From positions 62,001 to 126,000 of the forward strand of contig NZ_FOWK01000006.1 in NCBI RefSeq assembly GCF_900115435.1: a DNA stretch of 64,000 nucleotides, read 5' to 3'. Both the position numbers and the translations under genes were made by a program. The DNA comes from Prevotella sp. tf2-5. Lineage in GTDB: Bacteria > Bacteroidota > Bacteroidia > Bacteroidales > Bacteroidaceae. How positions within the stretch are numbered: position 1 is the stretch's first letter; every line of letters starts with the position of its first letter. The notes beneath the pieces were generated by a model. The model saw only the letters and a program-made list of their open reading frames with translations, searched no databases and was not told the DNA's origin. Positions 17,594 through 25,670 of this stretch are shown here, one piece after another.

Positions 17594-19075
17594 ATGGCTA
17601 AAGAACTCAAAGAAATGACAAAAAGAGCTGACAATTACAGTCAGTGGTATAATGACCTGGTGGTGAAGGCTGACCTTGCTGAGCAGAGCGCCGTTCGTGG
17701 TTGTATGGTCATCAAACCCTATGGCTATGCCATCTGGGAGAAGATGCAGCAGCAACTGGATAAGATGTTCAAGGAGACAGGTGCCCAGAACGCCTATTTC
17801 CCACTTCTCATCCCCAAGTCGTTCCTCAGTCGTGAAGCAGAGCATGTAGAGGGCTTCGCCAAGGAATGTGCCGTCGTAACGCATTATCGTCTACGTGCCA
17901 AGGAAGACAAGAGCGGTGTAGAGGTTGACCCTGCTGCCAAACTGGAGGAAGAACTGATCGTGCGTCCTACCTCAGAGACCATTATATGGAACACCTATAA
18001 GAACTGGATTCACTCTTGGCGTGACCTGCCCTTGATGTGTAATCAATGGTGTAATGTGATGCGTTGGGAGATGCGTACCCGTCCCTTCCTTCGTACCTCT
18101 GAGTTCCTGTGGCAAGAGGGACACACTGCTCATGCCACGAAAGAAGAGGCAGAACAAGAGGCACAGAAGATGCTGGGTGTATACGCCAAATTCGCAGAGG
18201 AATGGATGGCAGTACCCGTTCTTCAAGGTGTGAAGAGTGAGACAGAGCGTTTCGCCGGTGCCCTTGACACCTATACCATCGAGGCGATGATGCAGGACGG
18301 AAAGGCACTACAGAGTGGTACCTCCCACTTCCTGGGTCAGAACTTTGCCAAGGCTTTTGAAGTCACCTATTTAAATAAAGATAACAAGCCAGAGTATGTA
18401 TGGGCTACCTCATGGGGTGTCTCTACCCGACTCATCGGCGCATTGATCATGACACACTCTGATGATAATGGTTTAGTATTGCCTCCTCGTCTGGCTCCTA
18501 TTCAGGTTGTTATCATTCCTATTGCCAACAAGCCCGAGCAGTTGGAGCAAGTTAACAAAGAGGTAACACCCATTATCGAGAAACTGCGCAAGGCTGGTAT
18601 CACCGTTAAGTTCGACGATGCCGACAACAAGCGTCCTGGTTTCAAATTTGCCGACTATGAACTGAAAGGTGTTCCCGTTCGTCTCGTATTAGGTGCCCGT
18701 GATTTGGAGAACGGCACGATAGAAGTCATGCGTCGCGACACCTTAGAAAAAGAGACTCGTAGCATCGAGGGCATCGCCGAGTATGTAGAGCAACTGCTGG
18801 AGGACATCCAGAAGAACATCTTCGAGAAAGCCCGCAAATACCGTGATGAGCATGTCTATGAGTGCGACAACTACGAGGAGTTCAAAGAGCGTGTGAAGGA
18901 TGGTGGCTTCTTCCTCTGCCACTGGGACGGCACCGCTGAGACGGAGGCGCAGATCAAGGAAGAGACACAGGCAACGATTCGTTGTGTGCCTTTCGCTTAC
19001 GAACAGACTCCTGGTGTTGACATGGTCAGCGGAAAACCAGCCAAATACCGTGTCATTATTGCACGCAGCTATTAG
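17594..19075 (+). CDS. proS: Prolyl-tRNA synthetase (archaeal/eukaryotic-type, type 3)
   Basis: A 493-residue class II synthetase. Class II motif 2 is in [25 protein letters not shown] and motif 3 in the [21 protein letters not shown] segment; the anticodon-binding domain and a C-terminal extension ending in an aromatic residue (ARSY) follow. There is no inserted editing domain, which together with length marks the type 3 form typical of Bacteroidota. Transcribed alone: promoter at 17533-17564 and intrinsic terminator at 19104-19145. Confidence 0.97.
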   Translation: MAKELKEMTKRADNYSQWYNDLVVKADLAEQSAVRGCMVIKPYGYAIWEKMQQQLDKMFKETGAQNAYFPLLIPKSFLSREAEHVEGFAKECAVVTHYRLRAKEDKSGVEVDPAAKLEEELIVRPTSETIIWNTYKNWIHSWRDLPLMCNQWCNVMRWEMRTRPFLRTSEFLWQEGHTAHATKEEAEQEAQKMLGVYAKFAEEWMAVPVLQGVKSETERFAGALDTYTIEAMMQDGKALQSGTSHFLGQNFAKAFEVTYLNKDNKPEYVWATSWGVSTRLIGALIMTHSDDNGLVLPPRLAPIQVVIIPIANKPEQLEQVNKEVTPIIEKLRKAGITVKFDDADNKRPGFKFADYELKGVPVRLVLGARDLENGTIEVMRRDTLEKETRSIEGIAEYVEQLLEDIQKNIFEKARKYRDEHVYECDNYEEFKERVKDGGFFLCHWDGTAETEAQIKEETQATIRCVPFAYEQTPGVDMVSGKPAKYRVIIARSY

Positions 19076-19103
19076 TATTTAGCGAAAAATCAATAAATTA
19101 CGG

Positions 19104-19145
19104 AAACTTCTGGTCAAATCTTTTGGTGATGACCGGAAGTTTTTG
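19104..19145 (+). terminator. Intrinsic terminator of proS, overlapping the rpsA promoter
   Basis: A 12-bp stem (AAACTTCTGGTC with GACCGGAAGTTT, one G-U pair) at 19104-19142, loop of 15 bases, continuing into a T-rich run. The loop holds the TTTG -33 element of the rpsA promoter and the T-run ends at its -7 box. Confidence 0.78.
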
Positions 19146-19153
19146 TAATTTTG
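19122..19153 (+). promoter_or_regulatory. Promoter of rpsA
   Basis: TTTG (19122-19125), 20-base spacer, TAATTTTG (19146-19153). Transcription should begin near 19160, giving a leader of about 140 nucleotides before the S1 start. Confidence 0.8.
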
Positions 19154-19159
19154 CAGCCG

Positions 19160-19302
19160 TTTTATGTCCCAAAGGGGACGATAGGTGCTGGAACAGGCGC
19201 TGACACCTATACATTATTAACCCATTAAACACGGTCTGGTAAACGTCTGTTCAGACCACGCCCTGACACCAATTCCGATTGGAGGGGCAACAATTATATT
19301 TT
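19160..19302 (+). promoter_or_regulatory. Structured 5' leader of rpsA (candidate autoregulatory RNA)
   Basis: Four successive hairpins can be drawn between the promoter and the start codon: GTCCC/GGGAC (19166-19179), ATAGGTG/CACCTAT (19181-19210), GGTCTG/CAGACC (19233-19257) and CCAAT/ATTGG (19269-19282), followed by an A/T-rich single-stranded stretch up to the ATG. No other spacer in this window shows such a series. Ribosomal protein S1 is known to repress its own translation in E. coli, so a feedback leader is plausible. No recognised riboswitch class fits. Confidence 0.5.
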
Positions 19303-21084
19303 ATGTCAAAATTAACAAAGAACGTCCAGCCATTGCAGGATTTCGACTGGGAGCAGTTTGAGAATGGCATGGCAGTAAACGTCAGCAAGGAAGAGCTTGA
19401 CAAGGCGTATGATGAGACACTGAACAAAGTCAGTGAGCATCAGGTTGTCGATGGTAAAGTCATCAGCGTCGACAAGAAAGAGGTAGTCGTTAACATCGGC
19501 TACAAGAGCGACGGTATTATCCCCGCTTCTGAATTCCGTTACAACCCTGATTTGAAGGTTGGCGACACCGTTGAGGTGTATGTGGAAAATGCTGAGGACA
19601 AAAAAGGACAGCTTGTATTGTCACACAAGAAGGCTCGTCTCTCTAAGAGTTGGGATCGCGTCAATGCCGCTCTCGACAACGAGGAGATTGTCCAGGGTTA
19701 CATCAAGTGCCGCACGAAGGGCGGTATGATTGTTGACGTATTTGGTATCGAGGCATTCTTGCCCGGTAGTCAGATTGACGTTCACCCCATACGCGACTAC
19801 GACCAGTTCGTAAATACCACCATGGACTTCAAGATTGTGAAAATCAATCAGGAGTTCCGCAACGTAGTTGTTTCTCACAAAGCTCTCATCGAGGCTGAGT
19901 TAGAGGCACAGAAGAAAGAGATCATCGGCAAGCTGGAGAAGGGTCAGATCCTCGAGGGTACCGTTAAGAACATCACTTCTTACGGTGTATTCGTTGACCT
20001 CGGCGGTGTTGACGGACTCATCCATATCACCGATCTCTCTTGGGGTCGCGTAGATGATCCTCACAAGGTAGTAGAGCTCGACCAGAAGATTAATGTCGTT
20101 ATCCTCGACTTCGACGATGAGAAGAAGCGTATTGCTCTTGGTCTGAAGCAGCTCACTCCACATCCTTGGGATGCTCTGGATGCTGACCTCAAGGTGGGTG
20201 ACCACGTGAAGGGTAAGGTAGTCGTTATCGCAGACTATGGTGCATTCGTTGAGATTCAGCCTGGTGTAGAGGGTCTGATTCACGTTTCTGAGATGTCATG
20301 GAGCCAGCACCTGCGTTCTGCTCAGGAGTTCCTGAAGGTAGGCGACGATGTTGAGGCTGTTATCCTGACCCTCGATCGTGACGAGCGTAAGATGTCTCTC
20401 GGCATCAAGCAGCTGAAGGAAGACCCATGGGAGGCTATTGACGTGAAATACCCTGTAGGCAGCAAGCATACTGCTAAGGTTCGCAACTTCACCAACTTTG
20501 GTGTATTCGTTGAGCTGGAAGAGGGTGTTGACGGTCTGATCCACATCAGTGACCTCAGCTGGACTAAGAAGGTTAAGCATCCTTCAGAGTTCACACAGGT
20601 AGGTGCTGAGATTGACGTTGTCGTTCTCGACATCGACAAGGAGAACCGTCGTCTGTCTCTTGGTCACAAGCAGTTAGAGGACAATCCTTGGGATGTCTTC
20701 GAGGCTAAGTACACCGTTGGTTCTATCCACGAGGGTAAGATCATTGAGTTGCTCGAGAAAGGCGCCGTTGTATCACTCGACAAGGATGTTGAGGGCTTTG
20801 CTACTCCTAAGCACCTTGTAAAAGAGGATGGCACACAGGCTCAGCTCAATGAGGAATTGCCCTTCAAGGTGATTGAGTTCAACAAGGACTCTAAGCGCAT
20901 CATCCTGTCTCACAGCCGCACTTTCGAGGATCCTCAGCGTGAGGAGAAGAAGGCTGCTGCCAAGAAGACACGTGCTGCCAAGAAGGACGACGCTCCAAAG
21001 ATTGAGAATGTTGCTGCCAGCACCACACTGGGTGACATCGACGTTCTCGCAGAGTTGAAGGCTAAGATGGAGAAGGGCGAGTAA
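19303..21084 (+). CDS. rpsA: 30S ribosomal protein S1
   Basis: A 593-residue protein with six S1/OB-fold RNA-binding repeats, for example GTVKNITSYGVFVDLGGVDG, GKVVVIADYGAFVEIQPG and AKVRNFTNFGVFVELEEG for repeats 3-5; repeats 1, 2 and 6 are more divergent as usual. The C-terminus is a Lys/Ala-rich tail (KKAAAKKTRAAKKDD) ending in a short helix. It brings mRNAs to the ribosome. The start at 19303 (MSKLTKNVQPLQ) is chosen over an in-frame TTG 24 bases earlier. It has its own promoter, a long structured leader and a strong terminator. The lack of Shine-Dalgarno sequences in this lineage makes S1 especially relevant to initiation. Confidence 0.96.
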   Translation: MSKLTKNVQPLQDFDWEQFENGMAVNVSKEELDKAYDETLNKVSEHQVVDGKVISVDKKEVVVNIGYKSDGIIPASEFRYNPDLKVGDTVEVYVENAEDKKGQLVLSHKKARLSKSWDRVNAALDNEEIVQGYIKCRTKGGMIVDVFGIEAFLPGSQIDVHPIRDYDQFVNTTMDFKIVKINQEFRNVVVSHKALIEAELEAQKKEIIGKLEKGQILEGTVKNITSYGVFVDLGGVDGLIHITDLSWGRVDDPHKVVELDQKINVVILDFDDEKKRIALGLKQLTPHPWDALDADLKVGDHVKGKVVVIADYGAFVEIQPGVEGLIHVSEMSWSQHLRSAQEFLKVGDDVEAVILTLDRDERKMSLGIKQLKEDPWEAIDVKYPVGSKHTAKVRNFTNFGVFVELEEGVDGLIHISDLSWTKKVKHPSEFTQVGAEIDVVVLDIDKENRRLSLGHKQLEDNPWDVFEAKYTVGSIHEGKIIELLEKGAVVSLDKDVEGFATPKHLVKEDGTQAQLNEELPFKVIEFNKDSKRIILSHSRTFEDPQREEKKAAAKKTRAAKKDDAPKIENVAASTTLGDIDVLAELKAKMEKGE

Positions 21085-21115
21085 TCCCCTACTCCTTCCA
21101 ATACGACAAAAGAAT

Positions 21116-21148
21116 GCCTGGGCATCACGCTCAGGCTTTTTCTTTTTT
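21116..21148 (+). terminator. Intrinsic terminator of rpsA
   Basis: Stem GCCTGGGC/GCTCAGGC (8 bp, one G-U pair), loop ATCAC, then TTTTTCTTTTTT at 21137-21148. Confidence 0.88.
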
Positions 21149-21170
21149 ACTTTCATAGGAGATTCTTCAA

Positions 21171-21400
21171 AAACATATAACCATATAACATAACCCCCTT
21201 CAAACGCCCTTGTACAAAGGGATTGAAGCATGTTATATGTTGCTCAAACATGTAACATACATCTAACATACATCTCACCAAAATTAATATATCCATGTTA
21301 TATGTATGTTATATGTTGTCAGAATATCTAACATACCGCAAAGCCCCTGTTTATCGACATTTGAGCCACATCATGTTATAAGGTTATATGTTTTTCGAAA
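21171..21400. repeat. AT-rich spacer with repeated GTTATATG/CATATAAC motifs
   Basis: The octamer GTTATATG or its complement CATATAAC recurs about seven times with related forms (CATGTAACATAC, ATCTAACATAC), some head to head, as in CCATGTTATATGTATGTTATATG near 21293-21315. No credible ORF or RNA gene lies here. It belongs to the 750-base spacer between the convergent rpsA and DUF3127 genes. Confidence 0.6.
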
Positions 21401-21416
21401 ATTCATAAAAATCAGT

Positions 21417-21526
21417 TACCGACTGAAGGGTACTTTGTTACCGACTGACTGTTGTTTTCCTACCGACTAAAGCCCACTTTCATACCGATTAAAGCCCTCA
21501 TTCAAGTTAATTAAAGCCTTCATTTG
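21417..21526. repeat. Degenerate 22-bp tandem repeat, five units
   Basis: Units start at 21417, 21439, 21461, 21483 and 21505, exactly 22 bases apart. The third unit, TACCGACTAAAGCCCACTTT plus CA, is close to consensus; units 1 and 2 share TACCGACTGA, units 3-5 share TTAAAGCC or CTAAAGCC. It is non-coding in all frames. Confidence 0.75.
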
Positions 21527-21539
21527 CTAATCACCCTAA

Positions 21540-21614
21540 CCCTTAACCATGAACCCTTAACCATGAACCCTTAACCATGAACCCTTAACCATGAACCCTT
21601 AACCATGAACCCTT
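21540..21614. repeat. 14-bp tandem repeat (CCCTTAACCATGAA), five perfect copies plus partial
   Basis: Five identical copies of CCCTTAACCATGAA run from 21540 to 21609, followed by CCCTT. A separate 16-bp direct repeat, TATGGGGGTATAACAG, follows at 21626-21641 and 21671-21686. The perfect identity suggests recent slippage or active maintenance. Confidence 0.9.
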
Positions 21615-21774
21615 CCAATATCTCCTATGGGGGTATAACAGGCATTGTTATGTGTGATACTAGATATTGTTATGGGGGTATAACAGATACTGCCATGACC
21701 CTTGGGAGATACTTCCATGACACTATGAAGGTGACACCTTGAAAGAATTATACATGTAGATGCCTATGAGACAC

Positions 21775-21840
21775 AATAAGGTGGAGGACCGTGAAGTCTT
21801 CCACCTTATTATTATATTATATAGCCTTTTAAAAGGCTAT
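21775..21840 (-). terminator. Two strong hairpins downstream of the DUF3127 gene
   Basis: Directly after the stop codon (minus strand) is a perfect 20-base palindrome, ATAGCCTTTTAAAAGGCTAT (21821-21840). Then comes a 15-bp stem-loop, AATAAGGTGGAGGAC/GTCTTCCACCTTATT with one G-U pair and a 6-base loop (21775-21810). Together they should end transcription of the DUF3127 gene, and may block read-through from rpsA. Confidence 0.7.
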
Positions 21841-21841
21841 C

Positions 21842-22246
21842 CTAAAAGGGAAGGTCGTCAGCACTACCCTCGCCTGCCGGTTCCTGTGCTGGAGGGAACG
21901 GGGCTGCAGCATCCTGAGGAGCAGCCTGCTGCGGAGGGAATGGAGCTGCCTGCGGGGCACCAGCTACAGGAGCAGCGCCACGAGTCACATTATAGGCACG
22001 GATCTCATTGAACCAACGTCCGTTATACTCATGAGCATCAATATCAAAACTGATGGTCACATCCTCCCCCATCTGGATATTAAACTGTTTAATACGATCC
22101 TCTCCGAAGATACGGAAAAGACACTTACGGGGATACTGTCCAGGAACCTCAATCACATATTCCTGCGACATCCATGGATTACCAGTGCGTGAAGACACGC
22201 CACTGTTTGCCGGAAGCACGGCAATAATCTTACCTGTTAATTCCAT
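21842..22246 (-). CDS. DUF3127 protein with SSB-like acidic C-terminal tip
   Basis: A 134-residue protein. Residues 1-90 (MELTGKIIAVLPANSGVSSR, QEYVIEVPGQYPRKCLFRIFG, ITISFDIDAHEYNGRWFNEI region) match the Bacteroidota family DUF3127, which has an OB-fold-like strand pattern. It is followed by a flexible Pro/Gln/Ala-rich linker (about 92-125) and an acidic end, ADDLPF. That domain-linker-tip layout is the one used by single-stranded DNA-binding protein, whose DDDIPF tip recruits repair partners. Molecular function is not established. It is divergent from dnaN, which also fits a DNA role. Confidence 0.85.
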   Translation of the reverse strand: MELTGKIIAVLPANSGVSSRTGNPWMSQEYVIEVPGQYPRKCLFRIFGEDRIKQFNIQMGEDVTISFDIDAHEYNGRWFNEIRAYNVTRGAAPVAGAPQAAPFPPQQAAPQDAAAPFPPAQEPAGEGSADDLPF

Positions 22247-22338
22247 AATTATTGTTTCGTTATAAATTGTTGATTTTACGTTTCAGATTGCGAAATTACG
22301 AAAAATACTTTTAATTTGAGAATATTTTACGGAATATT

Positions 22339-22370
22339 TTTGCTATTGAGCAAGTTATTTTGTATTTTTG
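22339..22370 (+). promoter_or_regulatory. Promoter of dnaN operon
   Basis: TTTG (22339-22342), 20-base spacer, TATTTTTG (22363-22370), 41 bases above the dnaN start. Confidence 0.8.
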
Positions 22371-22411
22371 TACTCAATTTAAGGACTTAAAACAAAAAAA
22401 CATAATAACTC

Positions 22412-23536
22412 ATGAGATTTACCGTATCAAGCACTGCGCTAAGCAGCAAACTCAATGCTCTTTCGAGAGTCATCAACAGCAAGAACTCCTTGCCTATCTT
22501 ATCAGACTTCTTATTCGACATTCAAGACAATGTGCTCCATCTGACCGCCTCCGACAGCGAGAACGTGATGAACACACATCTGGAACTGACAGAGTGTGAC
22601 GGTAACGCCCGTTTTGCCATTGGTAATCACGATTTGTTAGAGGCTGTCAAAGGGTTCTCGGAGCAACCCATCACCTTTGATGTTAACCTACAGGAGAACG
22701 CCGTTAAGATCAGTTACCAGAATGGTATGTTCTCACTGCCTATAGAGAATGCCGACGAATTCCCACAGGCACAGATGATCAATGAGGGCGCTCACGTGAT
22801 TACGATTTCCAGCAACCTATTGGCAGAGAACATCAACCGCTCGATATTCGCCACGGCACAAGACGAACTCCGTCCTGTGATGAACGGTATATACTTTGAC
22901 CTCACCCCCGAATGTCTTGTAGTCGTTGCCTCTGATGGTCACAAACTGGTACGGAACAAGATCTTCACGATTCAGAGTGAGCAGCCGGCAGCCTTTATCC
23001 TGCCAAAGAAACCCGCTTCCCTGTTGAAAAATATCTTGCAGAAAGACGGTGGTGACATTGAGATTCGTTTCGACGAGCGTAATGCCCAGATCAACTACGG
23101 TGAGGGACAGATTATCTGTCGCCTGATAGAAGGACGTTATCCGAACTACAATTCTGTCATCCCACAGGGCAACCCTAATATCCTTACCATTGACCGTCTG
23201 GGACTGCTTGCAGCCCTGCGCCGTGTACAACCATTCTCCAACGACTCCAGTAACCTGATCCGTTTCCACGTAGAAGGTGGTACGCTTCAGTTGGACGCAG
23301 AGGACTACGACTTCTCCAAGACTGCCACAGAGCGCATGTCATGTGATTATAACGGTCAACCCATGAGTATAGGTTTCAAGGGAGCCTCCTTCATTGAGAT
23401 CCTTAGTAATTTCGATTGCCAGGAGGTTATCATCCAGCTTGCCGACCCCAGTCGCGCCGGTCTGGTATTACCCTCTGAGCAGCCAGAGAATCAAGACGTG
23501 CTGATGCTGATGATGCCTATGCTCATCAACGATTAA
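22412..23536 (+). CDS. dnaN: DNA polymerase III beta subunit (sliding clamp)
   Basis: A 374-residue clamp protein with the three-domain repeat of the DnaN family. Typical pieces are MRFTVSSTALSSKLNALSRV at the start, RPVMNGIYFDLTPE and VVASDGHKLV in domain 2, LIEGRYPNYNSVIP, and the conserved C-terminal end LMMPMLIND. It encircles DNA and tethers polymerase and repair enzymes. It heads a long + strand run with a 3'-5' exonuclease, coaBC, a PorD-like gene, recN and a TPR protein, and is not next to dnaA here. Confidence 0.97.
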   Translation: MRFTVSSTALSSKLNALSRVINSKNSLPILSDFLFDIQDNVLHLTASDSENVMNTHLELTECDGNARFAIGNHDLLEAVKGFSEQPITFDVNLQENAVKISYQNGMFSLPIENADEFPQAQMINEGAHVITISSNLLAENINRSIFATAQDELRPVMNGIYFDLTPECLVVVASDGHKLVRNKIFTIQSEQPAAFILPKKPASLLKNILQKDGGDIEIRFDERNAQINYGEGQIICRLIEGRYPNYNSVIPQGNPNILTIDRLGLLAALRRVQPFSNDSSNLIRFHVEGGTLQLDAEDYDFSKTATERMSCDYNGQPMSIGFKGASFIEILSNFDCQEVIIQLADPSRAGLVLPSEQPENQDVLMLMMPMLIND

Positions 23537-23592
23537 GACAAGTCTTGACCATCGAGATGAAAGATTAAAAATGAAAGATTAAAGACTTTATT

Positions 23593-24450
23593 GTGAAACT
23601 GAACTTACAGAAACCACTCGTTATATTCGATTTGGAGACCACGGGCCTTGACTTAGTCAAGGACCGTGTCATTCAAATATCCTATATTAAAGTCTTCCCA
23701 GACGGAAGGGAAGAACGCGGCAACCATCTCATCAACCCGGAGAAGATGATTCCCCAGCTCGTCGAGGACCTGACAGGTATCAAGAATGAGGACGTGAAAG
23801 ACAAGCCGACTTTCAAGCAGATGGCACAGCAGTTGTATCAGATATTCAGCGGCAGTGACATCGCCGGTTACAACTCCAACCATTTTGATGTACCTTTATT
23901 GGCAGAAGAGTTCCTTCGCGCTGGTGTTGACTTCGACTTCTCCAAGTGTCGTCTGATAGACGTTCAGACCATCTATCACAAGATGGAGCGTCGCAACCTC
24001 GCCGCCGCTTACAAGTTCTATTGCGGAAGAAAGATGGAGGACGACTTTACGGCACACCGTGCCGACGAGGACACTGAGGCGACCTACCGGGTGTTACAAG
24101 GGCAATTGGACATGTACACCGCAGAGAACCAAGAAGACCCTGAGCGTGTCCTGCAGAATGACATGCAGTATCTTGCGGATTTTTCGAAGTCCAATAACAA
24201 CGTGGACTTTGCCGGACGTATCATCTGGGGAGAGTTGACTGACCGTACAGGAAAACCTGTTCTCGACAAAGAAGGGAAGCCCGTGATTACAGAGGTGTTC
24301 AACTTCGGTAAGTACAAAGGACAGGCTGTCGCACAAGTATTACGCTTTGATCCAGGCTATTACAGTTGGATACTGGCTGGTGATTTCACATATAACACGA
24401 AACAAGTACTCACACGGATTCGTCTTCGTGAGAGTCAAATGAACTCATAG
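23593..24450 (+). CDS. DEDDh-type 3'-5' exonuclease (DnaQ/epsilon-like) with ExoX-like C-terminus
   Basis: A 285-residue nuclease. The exonuclease motifs are VIFDLETTGLD (Exo I, about residues 10-20), NSNHFDVPLL (Exo II) and HRADEDTEATY (Exo III with His), giving the DEDDh set. The C-terminal ~50 residues (FNFGKYKGQAVAQVLRFDP, YYSWIL) match the ExoX-like C-terminal module found in processing exonucleases. The start is a GTG at 23593. Placed after dnaN, it may serve proofreading or repair; whether it is the true replicative epsilon is not decided by sequence. Confidence 0.92.
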   Translation: MKLNLQKPLVIFDLETTGLDLVKDRVIQISYIKVFPDGREERGNHLINPEKMIPQLVEDLTGIKNEDVKDKPTFKQMAQQLYQIFSGSDIAGYNSNHFDVPLLAEEFLRAGVDFDFSKCRLIDVQTIYHKMERRNLAAAYKFYCGRKMEDDFTAHRADEDTEATYRVLQGQLDMYTAENQEDPERVLQNDMQYLADFSKSNNNVDFAGRIIWGELTDRTGKPVLDKEGKPVITEVFNFGKYKGQAVAQVLRFDPGYYSWILAGDFTYNTKQVLTRIRLRESQMNS

Positions 24451-24453
24451 AGA

Positions 24454-25662
24454 ATGCTCAAAGGAAAGAAAATCGTATTAGGAATCACAGGCTCTATTGC
24501 TGCATACAAAGCCTGCTATATCATCCGGGGACTCATCAAGGCAGGTGCTGAGGTGCAGGTGGTCATCACTCCTTCCGGAAAGGAGTTTATCACTCCTATC
24601 ACCCTCTCTGCGTTGACGCAGAAACCAGTCATCAGCGATTTCTTTTCCCAACGGGACGGCACCTGGCATTCCCATGTGGCATTAGGTCTGTGGGCAGATG
24701 CCATGCTGATCGCACCCTGCACAGCCTCCACCCTTGGTAAGATGGCAAATGGTGTGGCAGACAACATGCTGATCACCACCTACCTGTCCATGAAGGCTCC
24801 TGTCTTCATCGCCCCTGCCATGGATCTGGACATGTACCAACATCCCACCACACAGGAGAATATCAAGAAACTGCTGTCATACGGCAATCAGATGATCGAG
24901 CCGCAGAGTGGTTTCCTTGCCTCAGGACTGGAAGGGAAAGGACGTATGGAAGAGCCTGAGAGAATCGTGGAGAAACTATCCGAATTTTTCGACGCCCAAC
25001 CCTCAACGCTCAACGCTCAACTAAAAGAGAAGCGCATCCTCATCACAGCAGGTCCCACCTATGAGAAGATAGACCCCGTCCGTTTCATTGGCAACTACTC
25101 CAGTGGCAAGATGGGGTTTGCCCTGGCAGAAGAATGTGCCCGTCAGGGAGCGGAGGTAGAGCTTATCGCAGGACCTGTGGCACTGACGACCAGTCATCCA
25201 CGGATTCACCGTACTGACGTGGAGAGCTGTGAGGAGATGTATCAAGCGGCGATCCGTCTTTACAGCTCCTGTGACGCCGCTATCCTATGCGCCGCCGTTG
25301 CGGATTTCCGTCCAGAGACGATTGCCACAGAGAAGATCAAACGTGAGAAAGACGATCTGGTTATCCGTCTGAAGCCCACTCACGACATTGCCGCGGAGTT
25401 AGGGAAGATGAAGAAGACTGACCAGCGGCTGGTAGGATTCGCCCTGGAGACCAATGACGAGCAACAGAACGCACAAGGGAAACTGGAACGGAAGAATTTC
25501 GATTTTATCGTTTTAAACTCATTACGTAATGAGGGTACCTGTTTCCAGTCTGATGAGAATCAGATCAGCATCATCTCCCGCCAGGGACAGAAAGACTTCC
25601 CTCGTAAGCCCAAGTGTGAGGTTGCCACTGATATTGTCAATGAATTAGCAAAGACAATGTAA
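24454..25662 (+). CDS. coaBC: Bifunctional phosphopantothenoylcysteine decarboxylase/phosphopantothenate-cysteine ligase
   Basis: A 402-residue CoA biosynthesis enzyme. The N-terminal flavoprotein domain CoaC (about 1-180) has GITGSIAAYK, an active-site His in the HVALGLWADAMLIAPCTAS segment, and PAMDLDMYQHP. The C-terminal CoaB domain (about 190-402) has ITAGPTYEKIDPVRFIGNYSSGKMG and AAVADFRP. In the flap motif the usual A-C-G-x-x-G-x-GRM reads LASGLEGKGRM, with Ser where E. coli has the essential Cys158. It starts 3 bases after the exonuclease stop. Confidence 0.95.
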   Translation: MLKGKKIVLGITGSIAAYKACYIIRGLIKAGAEVQVVITPSGKEFITPITLSALTQKPVISDFFSQRDGTWHSHVALGLWADAMLIAPCTASTLGKMANGVADNMLITTYLSMKAPVFIAPAMDLDMYQHPTTQENIKKLLSYGNQMIEPQSGFLASGLEGKGRMEEPERIVEKLSEFFDAQPSTLNAQLKEKRILITAGPTYEKIDPVRFIGNYSSGKMGFALAEECARQGAEVELIAGPVALTTSHPRIHRTDVESCEEMYQAAIRLYSSCDAAILCAAVADFRPETIATEKIKREKDDLVIRLKPTHDIAAELGKMKKTDQRLVGFALETNDEQQNAQGKLERKNFDFIVLNSLRNEGTCFQSDENQISIISRQGQKDFPRKPKCEVATDIVNELAKTM

Positions 25663-25670
25663 AATGATAA

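Noticed and set aside
19279..19302. Upstream TTG start for rpsA
   Set aside because: It would place the start inside the leader hairpin region and adds eight residues not expected for S1; the ATG at 19303 follows an A/T-rich open stretch.
21417..21614. CRISPR array in the repeat-rich spacer
   Set aside because: Units are contiguous 22- or 14-base tandem repeats without spacers, and no cas genes are present in the window.
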